Shown here piece by piece: positions 1-9,139 of a stretch of DNA of 52,893 nucleotides. The stretch spans positions 1 through 52,893 of the forward strand of contig JADGNY010000032.1 in assembly GCA_017883235.1 (NCBI GenBank), read 5' to 3'. The position numbers were made by a program, and so were the translations under genes. The notes beneath the pieces were generated by a model. That model saw nothing but the letters and a program-made list of their open reading frames with translations, ran no database searches and had not been told where the DNA came from. The stretch comes from Thermoanaerobaculia bacterium (lineage in GTDB: Bacteria; Acidobacteriota; Thermoanaerobaculia; Gp7-AA8). How positions within the stretch are numbered: position 1 is the stretch's first letter; each line of letters begins with the position of its first letter.

Positions 1-63
1 CGAGAGCGCTCGAAGGCGCGCGAATGACGTACGCGTGAAACGCCCCCTCATCCGCCTTCGGCA

Positions 64-99
64 CCTTCTCCCCCAGCTGAAAAGCGCTGGGGGAGAAGG
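64..99. repeat. Perfect 14-bp inverted repeat
   Basis: Arms at 64-77 and 86-99 are perfect reverse complements (CCTTCTCCCCCAGC and its complement) around an 8-base loop. No thymine run follows, so it is more likely a dispersed palindromic repeat than a classical terminator. Nothing else is recognisable in 1-222. Confidence 0.6.
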
Positions 100-222
100 C
101 TCTCGACGAGTAACAGGATGCCGACGATTCCAGTGAGGTGTGAGAAATGTGGCTATCGCGCGTTGTCGGTACTCAACGCTCGTTGGTAATCTCCGGCATC
201 CAATCCCGCGGTGTTGGATTAA

Positions 223-290
223 CGACCACGCGCGCCGCAGCGCGCAGACAACCGACAACGCGCGAAGCGCAGACAACGCGCGAAGCGCAG
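223..290 (-). repeat. GACAAC/TTCG-hairpin repeat, copy A
   Basis: Member of a dispersed family in this window built from GACAAC units alternating with short hairpins that have TTCG or GAA-type loops. Other copies are at 13698-13747, 21961-21999, 29549-29617 and 30977-31054, with a short related run at 46701-46731. This copy lies 8 bases after the stop of the reverse-strand gene at 299-523, in the same orientation relative to that gene as the other copies. Confidence 0.6.
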
Positions 291-298
291 TGCGTCGT

Positions 299-523
299 TC
301 AATCGTGGACGATTTCCGACCAGGGGAGCTTGCGAACCTGCAGCACTTTCTCGTCGATCTGCTGCTGCGTGGCGCGATCGCCGAGGACCCGTCGAAGGTA
401 CTCGACCTCGGGCGAGACGAGCTTGTTGTGTTTCGGCAGCAGGCGGAGGGCAGCGCTTTGCAGGTTGCGTTCGGACACGGAAACGGTCTTCGAAACTTTC
501 GTGGCCTTGTCGCTCATAAGCAT
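299..523 (-). CDS. Small hypothetical protein
   Basis: Encodes 74 residues from an ATG at 523; a second ATG at 517 is equally possible, and neither has a clear ribosome binding site. The product is charged and helix-rich, with segments such as LLPKHNKLVSPEVEYLRRVL and a C-terminus PWSEIVHD. I recognise no domain. It sits 40 bases downstream of the zinc-ribbon gene on the same strand and may be co-transcribed with it. The protein-like composition of this segment, unlike the Arg/Ser-rich translation upstream in the same frame, is the main reason for calling it. Confidence 0.5.
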   Translation of the reverse strand: MLMSDKATKVSKTVSVSERNLQSAALRLLPKHNKLVSPEVEYLRRVLGDRATQQQIDEKVLQVRKLPWSEIVHD

Positions 524-563
524 GGCAACGGCGATGAAGGCCCAAGTAATCCTGACGGCACGC

Positions 564-734
564 CTACCTCTTCCGGCCCATTCCGGCGGTTCGAACCGCC
601 AGCGTGGTACGGAACGCCAGCGACTGCTGCACCGCCGCCGGCCGCTCCGACGCGCAGCGGCAGAGCGCGCAGTGCACCCCATCGACGTGTGCCGCCCGCG
701 AATGCCCGCAAACTTCGCAAAGCCGTTTCTCCAT
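564..734 (-). CDS. Small zinc-ribbon protein
   Basis: Encodes 56 residues. Near the N-terminus it has a CxxC-x12-CxxCxC pattern (CEVCGHSRAA followed by HCALCRC), which suggests binding of one zinc ion. I chose the ATG at 734 because an AGAAGGA ribosome binding site lies about 9 bases upstream; an in-frame ATG at 743 has no room for one. The C-terminal half is low in complexity and basic. Its role is unknown. A structural or regulatory zinc-finger role is only an inference from the cysteine pattern. Confidence 0.55.
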   Translation of the reverse strand: MEKRLCEVCGHSRAAHVDGVHCALCRCASERPAAVQQSLAFRTTLAVRTAGMGRKR

Positions 735-910
735 GACACTCATCCTTCTCAAAGTTCGTGCCGGAAAATTGTCGCCGAGGTGCGGCGGGGGATGACGAAA
801 CTCTGCAATAGGTGGAATGGGGCCAGCTGCAGGGCCCCCCGGCTGCGCTCGCCCTTAGACTGTGCGGCCGCTTTCGCAGACAATGGTGTTTCTCCACGGG
901 GTAGAGGCGC

Positions 911-1555
911 ATGTCGGAAGATCTCTTCGAAGCCATCCGTAACAACGATGCAGCGGCGGTCGCGGCGCTGCTCGATGGGGATCGCTCGCTGATCGGTGCG
1001 CGGCAGGATGGCATTACGCCGATTCTCTTCGCGGTTTACAACGGACATGCGGAGCTGGCGCGGCTCTTTCTCGATCGCGGTGCTGTATTGACGTTTGGCG
1101 AGGCGTGCGCGCTCGGTGACTCGGCGCTGGCGTTGCGGATGCTCGATGGCGACCCCGCGCTGCTCGATGCGTATTCGGAGGATGGGTTTCCTTCGGTCGG
1201 ACTGGCAATCTTCTTTCGCCAGCCGGAGCTGGCTCGGACGCTGATCGAGCGCGGGGCGGACGTGAATGCGGCCGCGCGCAATGCCTTTCGCGTGGCGCCG
1301 GTTCATGCCGCGGCTGCCGTCCGCGACGCCGCCACGATGACGATGCTCCTCGACCGCGGCGCGGACGCAACCGCCCGTCAGCAGCTTGGATACACCGCCT
1401 TGCACACCGCCGCGCAGCTTGGCGACGAAACCATCATCGATCTTCTCCTCGCCCGCGGCGCCGATCCGCGCGCCGCCGGTGATGACGGCAAGACTCCCAT
1501 GGATCTCGCCGCCGCACATGGACATGTTGCAATCGTGAAACGTCTTTCTTCCTGA
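911..1555 (+). CDS. Ankyrin-repeat protein
   Basis: Encodes 214 residues made up almost entirely of ankyrin repeats. Signatures include GITPILFAVYNGHAELARLF, LARTLIERGADVNAAARN, LGYTALHTAAQLGDETIIDL and GKTPMDLAAAHGHVAIVKRL. There is no signal peptide or membrane segment, so it is probably a cytoplasmic protein-protein interaction module. An AGAGG motif precedes the ATG. The next gene starts 20 bases downstream on the same strand, so the two may be co-transcribed although the next product is secreted. The binding partner cannot be deduced. Confidence 0.93.
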   Translation: MSEDLFEAIRNNDAAAVAALLDGDRSLIGARQDGITPILFAVYNGHAELARLFLDRGAVLTFGEACALGDSALALRMLDGDPALLDAYSEDGFPSVGLAIFFRQPELARTLIERGADVNAAARNAFRVAPVHAAAAVRDAATMTMLLDRGADATARQQLGYTALHTAAQLGDETIIDLLLARGADPRAAGDDGKTPMDLAAAHGHVAIVKRLSS

Positions 1556-1575
1556 ACCGTCTGAACGACATATAT

Positions 1576-4500
1576 ATGCGAAAACCAGCCATCGCCTTTG
1601 CCCTGACCGTTTCTCTGACCATTTGCGCGGCTGCCCACGCCGCGATCACCGGTTCGGTCGTCGATCTGGAAGGGAAACCGATCGCGGGCGCCACCGTCCG
1701 CGCGTTCGCGGCCGAGGGGTCGGACGCCATGCGCGCGCGGCTGGTGGCCGGCAAGATCGAGCGCGACCCGGTGGCCTCGGTACAGTCGGCCGAAAACGGG
1801 TCATTTACGATCGAGCTGAAAACTCCGGGCGCCGTCGACGTGACGATCGACGCCCCCTCTCGCCGCCGCACGACGATTCCGACCGTCGACGGCGACGACC
1901 TCGGCTCGATCGTTCTCGCCTCTCCGTCGACCCGTACCGCACGCGTCACCAGCGGCGGCAAGCCTGTGGCGAATGCGATCGTCGTCTCCGGACTCGACGT
2001 CGAGCGGACGAACGCGTCGGGCGAAGTGCCCGCGGAGGTTGGTGGGAGCTACGTCGTCGTCCATCCCGACTACGCGATCTCGACCCGCGGCAGTTTGGCG
2101 AACGCGACCGAGATCAAACTGAGCCGCGGTGTCGCCGTTCGCGGCCACGTCGTCAAAGGAGCCGATCCGATCGCTCACGCCATCGTTTCGATCAACGGCT
2201 GGCCGCTGGCGGAGACGGGTGACGACGGGACGTTCGCGATCGCCCACGCTCCCGACGGCTGGCAGTCGATCTCCGCCGTTCACGGCAGCGACGTCGGATC
2301 CGCCAACCGCTCGAAGGCGGCGTCCGTCGAGATCCCCCTCGCCGCGGGGGCCACGTTCACCGGCACCCTGCGCGAGATCAAGCGCGGTGTGGCCGTCTCC
2401 GGCGCGCGGATGGCGCTGAATGGGCCGGACGATACGTCGGCGATCGCGGTCACCGATGCGAAGGGGAGCTTCACGTTCGCTCCGCTTCTCCCGCGCTCCT
2501 ATTCGATCAGCGGGATGCATCCTTCGTATGCCATCGAGCAGGCCGGCATCGCGCTCCCGGCGAAGCGAAGCCGTGTCTTCACGGCGCAGGCGTTTGCGCG
2601 TGCGCGGGGGCATGTCCTCGATGAGGACAAAAAACCGGTGGCGGGAGCAGTCGTCTCCGCGGGCAGCCCCGGCCTCGCGCGCGCTCGACCGACATCGACG
2701 AATGCGGCCGGCGAATTTGCCGTGCGTGTCACGACAAGTGCGTCCTTCTCGCAGCCGTTGCCGGTCTATGCCTGGAAGCGCGACTATGTCACCGGCAACT
2801 CGCCGTCGCGAATCTGGCAGCCGGGCGAGGTCCGCGACAACGTCAACATCACGCTCGTGCACGGCTTCGTCGCGCAGGTGCGCGTCCTCGACAAGCGCGA
2901 ACGTCCCGTGCCCAACGCGCAGGTGAACGTTACCCGCAGCGCGGGGCAGGGAGCGGACCGTTCTTTCATCGCGTGTGCCGATCCTTCCCTTCCCGACTGT
3001 CACCGCACGAACGCGGATGGCCTGGCCGCCGTCAGGACTACCGAGGGACGCCACGATCTGATGGTGTTCGGTGATGACGTGGCGCCGGTGCGGATGCCGA
3101 ATCAGGTGCTGTCCGCGCGTGCCGCGACAATCGTCGTGCACGTTGACCGCGGCGTCGAGATCAGCGGGCGCGTCGTGCTCGCCGACGGCACGCCGGTCGC
3201 CGACGCCATCGTGGAGACGCCGACGGGGATCATGCCGCGGAATGCCAACACCGCTTCCGACGGGACATTCAAGATCGCCGGCATCGCCCCCGGCGCGACG
3301 ATGGTCACGGCGTTCTCCAGCGATCGCCGGCTTTCGTCAACGCCGCGGTCCGTCACCGCGCCGGCCAGCGATGTGACGATCACGATGCCTCGGGGGGCAC
3401 GCATCGAGGGGCGCGTCCTCGATCGGGCAACGCAGCAGCCGGTCACCGACTTCACGATTCTCCTGCCGGCGCGCGCCAACGCGAACGTCATCGGTCCCGG
3501 GAGCTCGTTCCAGGGCGGTCAGCCGATCCATGCGGACGATGGCCACTACGCCCTCGACAATGTTCCTCCCGGCCAAGTGCAACTCATGGTTCATGCGACC
3601 GGGTATGTGGCCGCCACGCGCGGCGACATTACGGCCGAGGATGGAAAGACAGTCAGTGGTATCGATATCTCTCTCGACCGCGGTGCGTCGGTCTCCGGCC
3701 GCGTCACCGCGGCTGGCGCCCCTGTGGCCGGCACGCAGGTACGCCTGGCCTTCCAGCGCGCGGCGTTCGTCGGCAATGCCACGACGGACGGCGACGGGTT
3801 GTACACGCTCGAAGGGTTGGCGGAAGGGGATCACACGATCGAGTTTCAGAAGCAGGGATTCGTCCTCCTGCACAAGCCGGTCACGATCACGGCAGGGAAG
3901 GATCTGAATCTCGATGCGGAGCTCGATCCCGGCCACGAGCTGCACGGCCGCGTCGTCAACCACTCGGGCCAGGGGATCGCCATGGCGAATGTAGCCACGG
4001 CCGGCGGCGATGGGCGGCCGCTGGCGATGGTGAGCTCGGACGGCGAGGGGACCTTCGTCATGCAGGGGCTGGCGGACGGCAGCTACAAGCTGACGGCGCG
4101 GAAAGAGGGGTACGTAAGCGCGGAGGCCAGCGATGTCGTTCTGCCGCAGAGCGGAGCGGTCACGCTGACGATGGAGACCGGCGCGACGATCAACGGTCAC
4201 GTGGCCGGCATTCCGCCGGAGCAGTTCACCCAGGTGACGGTCACAGCGTCGGGCAATGTCACGCGCAATCAGGCTTATGTCGACTCCTCCGGCAACTTTA
4301 CACTCAGTGGGATGCCCGACGGCCGGGTACGGGTCGACGCCTTTCTGAATGCGGCGGGCCAGCGCCGCACCGCGCCTTACAAGACGATCACCATCGAGAA
4401 CGGCGTTGCGCCGCCGGTGGAGATGAATTTCGACGAGGGGATTACCGTCAGCGGGCATGTGACCCGAGCCGGCGGTCCGGTGACGATAGGCAGCGTCACC

Positions 4501-5421
4501 TTCATGCCGAAGATGCAGCCGGGCGTCCCGCCATCGGCGGACCGGCAGGTGGCCAATGCCATGATCTCGTCCGACGGCAGCTACGTCGCTTCCGGCCTCT
4601 CCGCGGGGGACTACGACGTGCGCGTCAATGCTGCCAACATCGCCTTTGCGACGAAATACACGGCCGCCGCGAGCGGACCGTTCGACATCGATATCCGCGG
4701 CGCGCTGCTGCGAGGCCATGTCGTCGATGCCTCCACCGGCGCGCCGGTGTCGAACGCGCGCGTCGCGGTCTTCTCCCGATTGCCGGCATACGGGACGGCA
4801 AGCACCGATTCCGACGGCCGCTTCACCCTCGATGCGCTCGCCGACGCCACGTACGATATGAATGTGAGCAGCGATTCGTACGTCATGTCGTCCCAGCAGA
4901 TCGTCGTCGCCGGCGGCGCGGTGCCGGACGTGGAGGTACGGCTGGAGCAGGCGCCGGCCGTGCTCATTCACCTCGTCGACGCCACAACCGGCGCGCCGGT
5001 CGACGGCAATGTGGCGGTCACCGACGCGGCGCACAAGTTCAACGGCCAGGCGACGAAGGTCGATAACGGCATCTTCAAAGTGTCGCTCAAGCCGGGAAGT
5101 TACAACGCCAACGCCTATGCGCGCGGATACGTCCCCAGGATGATGAGCTTCACGACGCCCCCCGCCGACGTGAGCATCGCCCTCTCGCGCTCCGGTTCGC
5201 TCCTGATCCGCGCCCGAAGTGCGCAAATCGTCAGACTGGATGTCCCCGGCGGCGTGACGCAGCGATTTCTAGGCCCCATCCAGATCGGGCTGAACGGCCC
5301 CTACGACTCCCTCCCGCCCGGCTCGTACCTGCTTTCGACGGTCGGCGCCGACCGGACCGTCATACGCAGCCTGCCGGTGACGATCGTTGCAGGGGAGACG
5401 GTGAACATCGATCTGCCTTAG
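1576..5421 (+). CDS. Secreted multi-domain carboxypeptidase-regulatory-like protein
   Basis: Encodes 1281 residues. An N-terminal signal peptide (MRKPAIAFALTVSLTICAAA, cleavage near AHA) is followed by about a dozen repeated beta-sandwich domains of the CarboxypepD_reg type, each with a pattern like G.V.D..G.P..GA.V, for example ITGSVVDLEGKPIAGATVRA, then SDGTFKIAGIAPG and SDGEGTFVMQGLADGSYKLT. No catalytic domain and no membrane anchor are visible. It is probably exported and acts as a surface or periplasmic scaffold. Proteins of this build are abundant in Acidobacteriota. The gene ends just before a palindromic repeat that separates it from the converging hydrolase gene. A second protein of the same kind lies at 38361-41483. 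Confidence 0.9.
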   Translation: MRKPAIAFALTVSLTICAAAHAAITGSVVDLEGKPIAGATVRAFAAEGSDAMRARLVAGKIERDPVASVQSAENGSFTIELKTPGAVDVTIDAPSRRRTTIPTVDGDDLGSIVLASPSTRTARVTSGGKPVANAIVVSGLDVERTNASGEVPAEVGGSYVVVHPDYAISTRGSLANATEIKLSRGVAVRGHVVKGADPIAHAIVSINGWPLAETGDDGTFAIAHAPDGWQSISAVHGSDVGSANRSKAASVEIPLAAGATFTGTLREIKRGVAVSGARMALNGPDDTSAIAVTDAKGSFTFAPLLPRSYSISGMHPSYAIEQAGIALPAKRSRVFTAQAFARARGHVLDEDKKPVAGAVVSAGSPGLARARPTSTNAAGEFAVRVTTSASFSQPLPVYAWKRDYVTGNSPSRIWQPGEVRDNVNITLVHGFVAQVRVLDKRERPVPNAQVNVTRSAGQGADRSFIACADPSLPDCHRTNADGLAAVRTTEGRHDLMVFGDDVAPVRMPNQVLSARAATIVVHVDRGVEISGRVVLADGTPVADAIVETPTGIMPRNANTASDGTFKIAGIAPGATMVTAFSSDRRLSSTPRSVTAPASDVTITMPRGARIEGRVLDRATQQPVTDFTILLPARANANVIGPGSSFQGGQPIHADDGHYALDNVPPGQVQLMVHATGYVAATRGDITAEDGKTVSGIDISLDRGASVSGRVTAAGAPVAGTQVRLAFQRAAFVGNATTDGDGLYTLEGLAEGDHTIEFQKQGFVLLHKPVTITAGKDLNLDAELDPGHELHGRVVNHSGQGIAMANVATAGGDGRPLAMVSSDGEGTFVMQGLADGSYKLTARKEGYVSAEASDVVLPQSGAVTLTMETGATINGHVAGIPPEQFTQVTVTASGNVTRNQAYVDSSGNFTLSGMPDGRVRVDAFLNAAGQRRTAPYKTITIENGVAPPVEMNFDEGITVSGHVTRAGGPVTIGSVTFMPKMQPGVPPSADRQVANAMISSDGSYVASGLSAGDYDVRVNAANIAFATKYTAAASGPFDIDIRGALLRGHVVDASTGAPVSNARVAVFSRLPAYGTASTDSDGRFTLDALADATYDMNVSSDSYVMSSQQIVVAGGAVPDVEVRLEQAPAVLIHLVDATTGAPVDGNVAVTDAAHKFNGQATKVDNGIFKVSLKPGSYNANAYARGYVPRMMSFTTPPADVSIALSRSGSLLIRARSAQIVRLDVPGGVTQRFLGPIQIGLNGPYDSLPPGSYLLSTVGADRTVIRSLPVTIVAGETVNIDLP

Positions 5422-5427
5422 AACCCA

Positions 5428-5500
5428 ATCCGCAGATGACGCAGATATTACGCAGATAAGACCGGTCTTTCATCTGCGTTCATCTGCGTCATCTGCGGAT
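5428..5500. repeat. 19-bp-arm inverted repeat (CGCAGATGACGCAGAT family)
   Basis: Perfect 19-bp arms at 5428-5446 and 5482-5500 carry CGCAGATGACGCAGAT and its complement. It lies exactly between two converging genes, so it could act as a bidirectional transcription end. A second copy is at 8960-9030 and a half copy at 49906-49938. Confidence 0.7.
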
Positions 5501-5505
5501 GAACG

Positions 5506-6593
5506 TCACTTCTCGACCGCGGCGAGAACGTGTTCCGCGATTAGTTGTTCGACCAGCGGGTGGGCGTTGCGGATGTTGTAGTTGGTCGTGGTGACGACCA
5601 CGGCCATGTCCAGCGTGGGGAAGCCGAGGATCTTGTTGCCGCCGGTGCCGGTCATGTACCAGGCGAAGCTGGCCGGATCGTTCTTGCGGAAGGCACGCAT
5701 CCACAGCAGGTAGCCGTACTCGTTGTCGTCGTCGATGCGCGCATGCGGTTGGAGCGACTGCGCCACCCAGGCGGCGGGAACGATCTGTTTTCCTTCCCAC
5801 TTGCCGCCATTCAGGTAGAGCAACGCCAGCTTGAGCAGATCGCGGCTGCGGAGACTGAGCCCGCCGCCGGTCATGGCCTCGCCCAGCGGGGAGAACTGCC
5901 ACTCCGCCTTCTGGATGCCGAGGGGAAGGAAGAGATTGCGGCTGGCGAAGTCGGGGATCGGCGTCTTGGTGGCGCGCTCGATCACTCTGCCGAGGACGAA
6001 GACGCCGGCCGTGCAGTAACTGAAAGCGCGGCCATGAGGGGAATCGGCCGGTTTCTTTGTCCACGCCGGAAAGCCCTTGATCGGAAGATCGAGATAGAAG
6101 CGGCTCCAGTCTTCGATCAGGTACATCCCCTCCTCGTTGCCCCGCGAGTGATCGTTCCAGTCGTCGCATTCGAGGAGGGAGCTCATGGTCAGCAGGTTCT
6201 CGACGGTGATCTGCTCCTTGCGCTTGTCGGGATTGGCCAGCGGCAGCTTGTCCTTGAAGAAGGGGAGGATGGGGGTGCTGACACCGGCGAGCTGGCCGCG
6301 GTCGATGGCGATGCCGGCCAGCATGCCGGTGATGGTCTTCGTGGCGGAGCGTGTGTTGCGAAGTTCTTCCGCGCCGCCGGTGTCGAAGTAGGCCTCATAG
6401 ACAGCTTCCCGTGCCGTTCGATCAGCACGCTGGTGATGCTCTTGAAGTCGCCTGCCTTGATGGCCGCGGCCATCTTCTCGAGCCGGGCGGCGTTGAGACC
6501 GGCCGAGGCGGGGTCGGCTGTCTGCCAGTCATCGGCGAAGGCGGGGAGTGCGAAGGCGGCGGTAAGGAGAAGGGCAATCAGGACGCGGCGCAT
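5506..6593 (-). pseudogene. Serine hydrolase (class C beta-lactamase family), frameshifted
   Basis: The reading frame starts at 6593 with a signal peptide (MRRVLIALLLTAAFALPAFA) and runs to about 6401, where it goes out of frame after IERHGKL. The rest continues in another frame with YEAYFDTGGAEEL, the SxxK nucleophile motif SATK, then YCTAGVFVLG at the Tyr motif position and GTGGNKILGFP at the K/HTG position. Adding one base near 6401 restores a protein of about 362 residues, normal for periplasmic serine beta-lactamase/esterase-like proteins. As written, the catalytic part lacks its start and secretion signal. The cause is either real decay or a sequencing indel; two more indels lie within 2.2 kb. 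Confidence 0.85.
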
Positions 6594-6668
6594 GCCGACA
6601 CAATAGAGCCGTGAATCGTGGCCGTCTTGTGCAAACGAAACATCGTAGGGCGCGCAGCGCCGTACGCC

Positions 6669-6775
6669 GGAGCGCTGGCGTCTCGCCGGCTGGCTCGGCG
6701 GCGTCTCGCCGCTGAGGGGGTTACAAGCAACTGTGGGGTGTCTCGCCAGACCGGAGGCGAGACGCCTCCGGGCCA
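6669..6775. repeat. GGCGTCTCGCC-type dispersed repeat, incomplete copy
   Basis: Starts with the same 26 bases (GGAGCGCTGGCGTCTCGCCG...) as the complete element at 18109-18236 and continues with the same internal hairpins (GGCGGCGTCTCGCCGC, then a GGAGGCGAGACGCCTCC palindrome). The terminal right arm is missing; after it the 22-bp tandem array begins. Confidence 0.65.
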
Positions 6776-6798
6776 GAATTTCCGGAACCGGCAACACC

Positions 6799-7039
6799 GT
6801 ACCCCAGTGGGACACCTACCGTACCCCAGTGGGGTACACACCGTACCCCAGTGGGACACCTACCATACCCCAGTGGGTACGCACCTTCCCCCAGTGGGGT
6901 ACGCACCGTACCCCAGTGGGGTACACACCGTACCCCAGTGGGGTACACACCGTACCCCAGTGGGGTACACACCGTCCCCCAGTGGGGTACCCATCGTCCC
7001 CCAGTGGGGTACGCACCGTCCCCCAGTGGGGTACAGAGT
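6799..7039. repeat. 22-bp tandem array of palindromes (11 copies)
   Basis: Eleven head-to-tail units of 22 bases (one of 21) share the core GTACCCCAGTGGGGTAC, an odd-length palindrome with one central base, followed by a 5-base spacer such as ACACC. Units differ by one to a few bases. The period is not a multiple of three and every frame stays open, so open frames here are artefacts of the repeat. It fills most of the 568-base gap between the hydrolase and the ABC ATPase genes; 7040-7161 holds nothing I recognise. Confidence 0.95.
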
Positions 7040-7161
7040 TAACCCGTGGGGCCACACCTTCGTTTTTCGACCACGTGTAAGTTCCTGAAAGGGAAGTGCT
7101 TCTCGCTCTCTGATGCGACGACTGACGAGAGTCGCGGGTTATTCGCCTCAGCATTGTCGTT

Positions 7162-7818
7162 TCAACGTGTTTCCTGCCACCTGCCATCGGCCATGGAAAG
7201 CACGCGATCGACACGGGGAACGATTCGGGTGTCGTGGCTGACGATGATCACGGCCTTGCCGTGCCGCCGCGCTGCGTCGCAGAGGAGGCGAATGGTGGCC
7301 TCGCCGGCCTGGGAGTCGAGGCTGCCGGTCGGCTCGTCCGCGAGAAGAATGCCCGGATCGTTGGCCAGCGAGCGGGCGATGGCCACGCGCTGCTTCTCGC
7401 CGCCGCTCATGGCATGGGGCAGAAAATCGGCACGTTGCCGGACGCCGAGCTCGTCGAGAAGCGTTTCCGCCCGGTCCGGATCGGAATCGTGGGCCAGATC
7501 GAGGACCAGTTGCACGTTTTCGCGTGCGGTCAAGGCGTTGAGAAGGTGAAAGCTCTGAAAAATGAAGCCGATGGTACGCAGCCGGAAGCCGCACCGGGCC
7601 TGCTCGCTCATCGCCGTCACGTCTGTGCCGGCGATCAGCACCCGGTCCGACGTCGGTTGCAGGAGGCCGCCGAGCATCGACAGCAGCGTGGTCTTCCCGC
7701 TTCCGTTCGGCCCGAGGATGAGGACCGCTTCTCCGGACGCTACGCCGACAGAGACGCCGTCCACGGCGCGGACGTCGCCGAAGGTGCGGGTCAGCGATTC
7801 GCCGGCCAGGACGGTCAT
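7162..7818 (-). CDS. ABC transporter ATP-binding protein (LolD/MacB type)
   Basis: Encodes 218 residues with Walker A GPNGSGKTT near residue 36, a Q-loop (FIFQSFHLLNALTARENVQL), the signature MSGGEKQRVAIARSL, Walker B GILLADEPTG with the adjacent SLDS, and the switch histidine in VIIVSHD. Size and motifs fit ATPases of FtsX-type export or lipoprotein-release transporters. Its ATG overlaps the stop of the permease gene (ATGA), so the two are translationally coupled. The ATPase itself is intact although its partner permease is frameshifted. Confidence 0.95.
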   Translation of the reverse strand: MTVLAGESLTRTFGDVRAVDGVSVGVASGEAVLILGPNGSGKTTLLSMLGGLLQPTSDRVLIAGTDVTAMSEQARCGFRLRTIGFIFQSFHLLNALTARENVQLVLDLAHDSDPDRAETLLDELGVRQRADFLPHAMSGGEKQRVAIARSLANDPGILLADEPTGSLDSQAGEATIRLLCDAARRHGKAVIIVSHDTRIVPRVDRVLSMADGRWQETR

Positions 7819-8913
7819 GCCCGAAAGACCTCCGCCGGATAGACGCGGCGCAGCACACGCAGAGGGATGACCGACGCCAGAGTGCCGACGACCACCGTCC
7901 CCACCAGCACGGCAAGCGCGGCCTGCCACGTATACCGCAGCGAGAGTTGAGGGACAAATCGTTTGAGAAGAGGATTGGAGATCCCCGCCAGCAAAGCGCC
8001 CCAAACGAAGCCAAGCGTCGATGCGATCAGTGCCTGGCGCATGACCAGCCCGGCGAGATAGCGGTCCGACGCACCGATGGCCTTGAGCATGGCGTAGTCC
8101 TCGCGGCGCTCGAGGATGGAGCCGTAGAGCATCAGCGCGACGATGAGGCCCCCGACCAGCGCCCCGACGACCCGACGGCCGCGAAGACGGGCAGGACTCC
8201 ATCCATCTGGTCAAGATTGTTCTGTTCGAACGCGGCGCGCGGAAAGACGGCAACGTTCGGAAGCCGGGCCCGGATGCGCCGTTCCACCGCGTCAGCGCCG
8301 GCGCCGCGGGCGCCCTTCACCAGACAATAGCTGATGATGCCGTGTATGCCGAGAAGGGTCTCGGCATCGTCGCCGCGGACGAAGGCGTATTCGGAAACAA
8401 GGGTATTGGTGCCGTCGCTGAGGCCGACGACACGGAACGGAACGCCTTGCAGGCCTACGGTCGAGCCCAATGCCAGCCGGTACTCGGCGGCAAAGGTGCG
8501 GTCGAGGACGATTTCGTGGGGCTGGAGCTCCGTCGTCCCGGCGGTCAGCGTTCGCGGCCGCCCAGTTTCCTGGAGGGATCGAATCCGAAGAGGAAGAGCG
8601 TCGACGTCGTGCGCCCTCCGACCGTCGCTGTCGCGAACAGCCGGGAGAGAGGCGCGGCAACGGCCACGCCGTCGATCGAGGCGATTTCATCGACGACGCC
8701 CGCCGGAAGATACGAGGAGCTCTTCAGCAGGTTGTTCGCGTTTTTCTGACAGACCCAGAGGTCGGCATCCGTGGTGTGAACGTAGCGCGTAACACCGTCT
8801 TTGACGCCTTCGTACACTCCGAAGAGAAAGAGGAGAAGGCACACCGTCGCTCCGACGGCTCCGATCGTGACGAAGAGTCGTCCCTTCTCACGCAGCAGAA
8901 GGCGTCGGGCCAT
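7815..8913 (-). pseudogene. FtsX-type ABC permease (DevC-like), two frameshifts
   Basis: Translation can begin at 8913 or 8922: MARRLLLREKGRLFVTIGAV gives one transmembrane helix, followed by a periplasmic domain. Frame is lost near 8554, after FDPSRKLGG, and continues in the next frame as RTLTAGTTELQPHEIVLDRT. It is lost again at 8170, after LPVFAAVG, and continues as a FtsX core (LERREDYAMLKAIGASDRYL, ALIASTLGFVWGALLAG) to the stop at 7815. Restored length is about 366 residues, close to DevC-type permeases. Both breaks are mended by one added base each. It would pair with the downstream ATPase and, in known systems, with a membrane-fusion protein that is not seen here. Confidence 0.85.
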
Positions 8914-8959
8914 CGGAACCATCGGGTGGCCATGGTAGCGCCATGGTCCACAGAGGACT

Positions 8960-9030
8960 ATCCGCAGATGACGCAGATGAACGCAGATAAGAGACCGTCT
9001 CATCTCCGTACATCTGTGCCATCTGCGGAT
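8960..9030. repeat. CGCAGATGACGCAGAT family inverted repeat, copy 2
   Basis: Same family as 5428-5500, with slightly diverged right half (CATCTGTGCCATCTGCGGAT). It lies between the start of the permease and the start of the divergently read TIR gene. Confidence 0.65.
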
Positions 9031-9139
9031 CAAGTCTTTCACGCGAAGGCGCGAAGGGAGTCGGCGCTGGGTCAATATTGAGGCCGCCCTTCCATCCCGC
9101 TTGGCATTTCGTTAATATCGTAAACACGATTTAACCAGT

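Noticed and set aside
147-992. Forward open frame of 281 residues at the window start
   Set aside because: Ser/Arg-rich, overlaps the zinc-ribbon gene and the ankyrin start, and is translated through a dispersed repeat.
3337-5226. Reverse open frame of 629 residues and another at 1801-3141
   Set aside because: Both are antisense to the carboxypeptidase-regulatory-like gene and have Arg/His-rich composition typical of shadow frames.
6799-7039. 22-bp array as a CRISPR array
   Set aside because: Units are palindromes with a 5-base spacer of near-constant sequence; there are no unique spacers.
6618-7214. Several overlapping open frames rich in the motif VPHWGTV or TVPQWG
   Set aside because: They are translations of the 22-bp tandem array in all frames.
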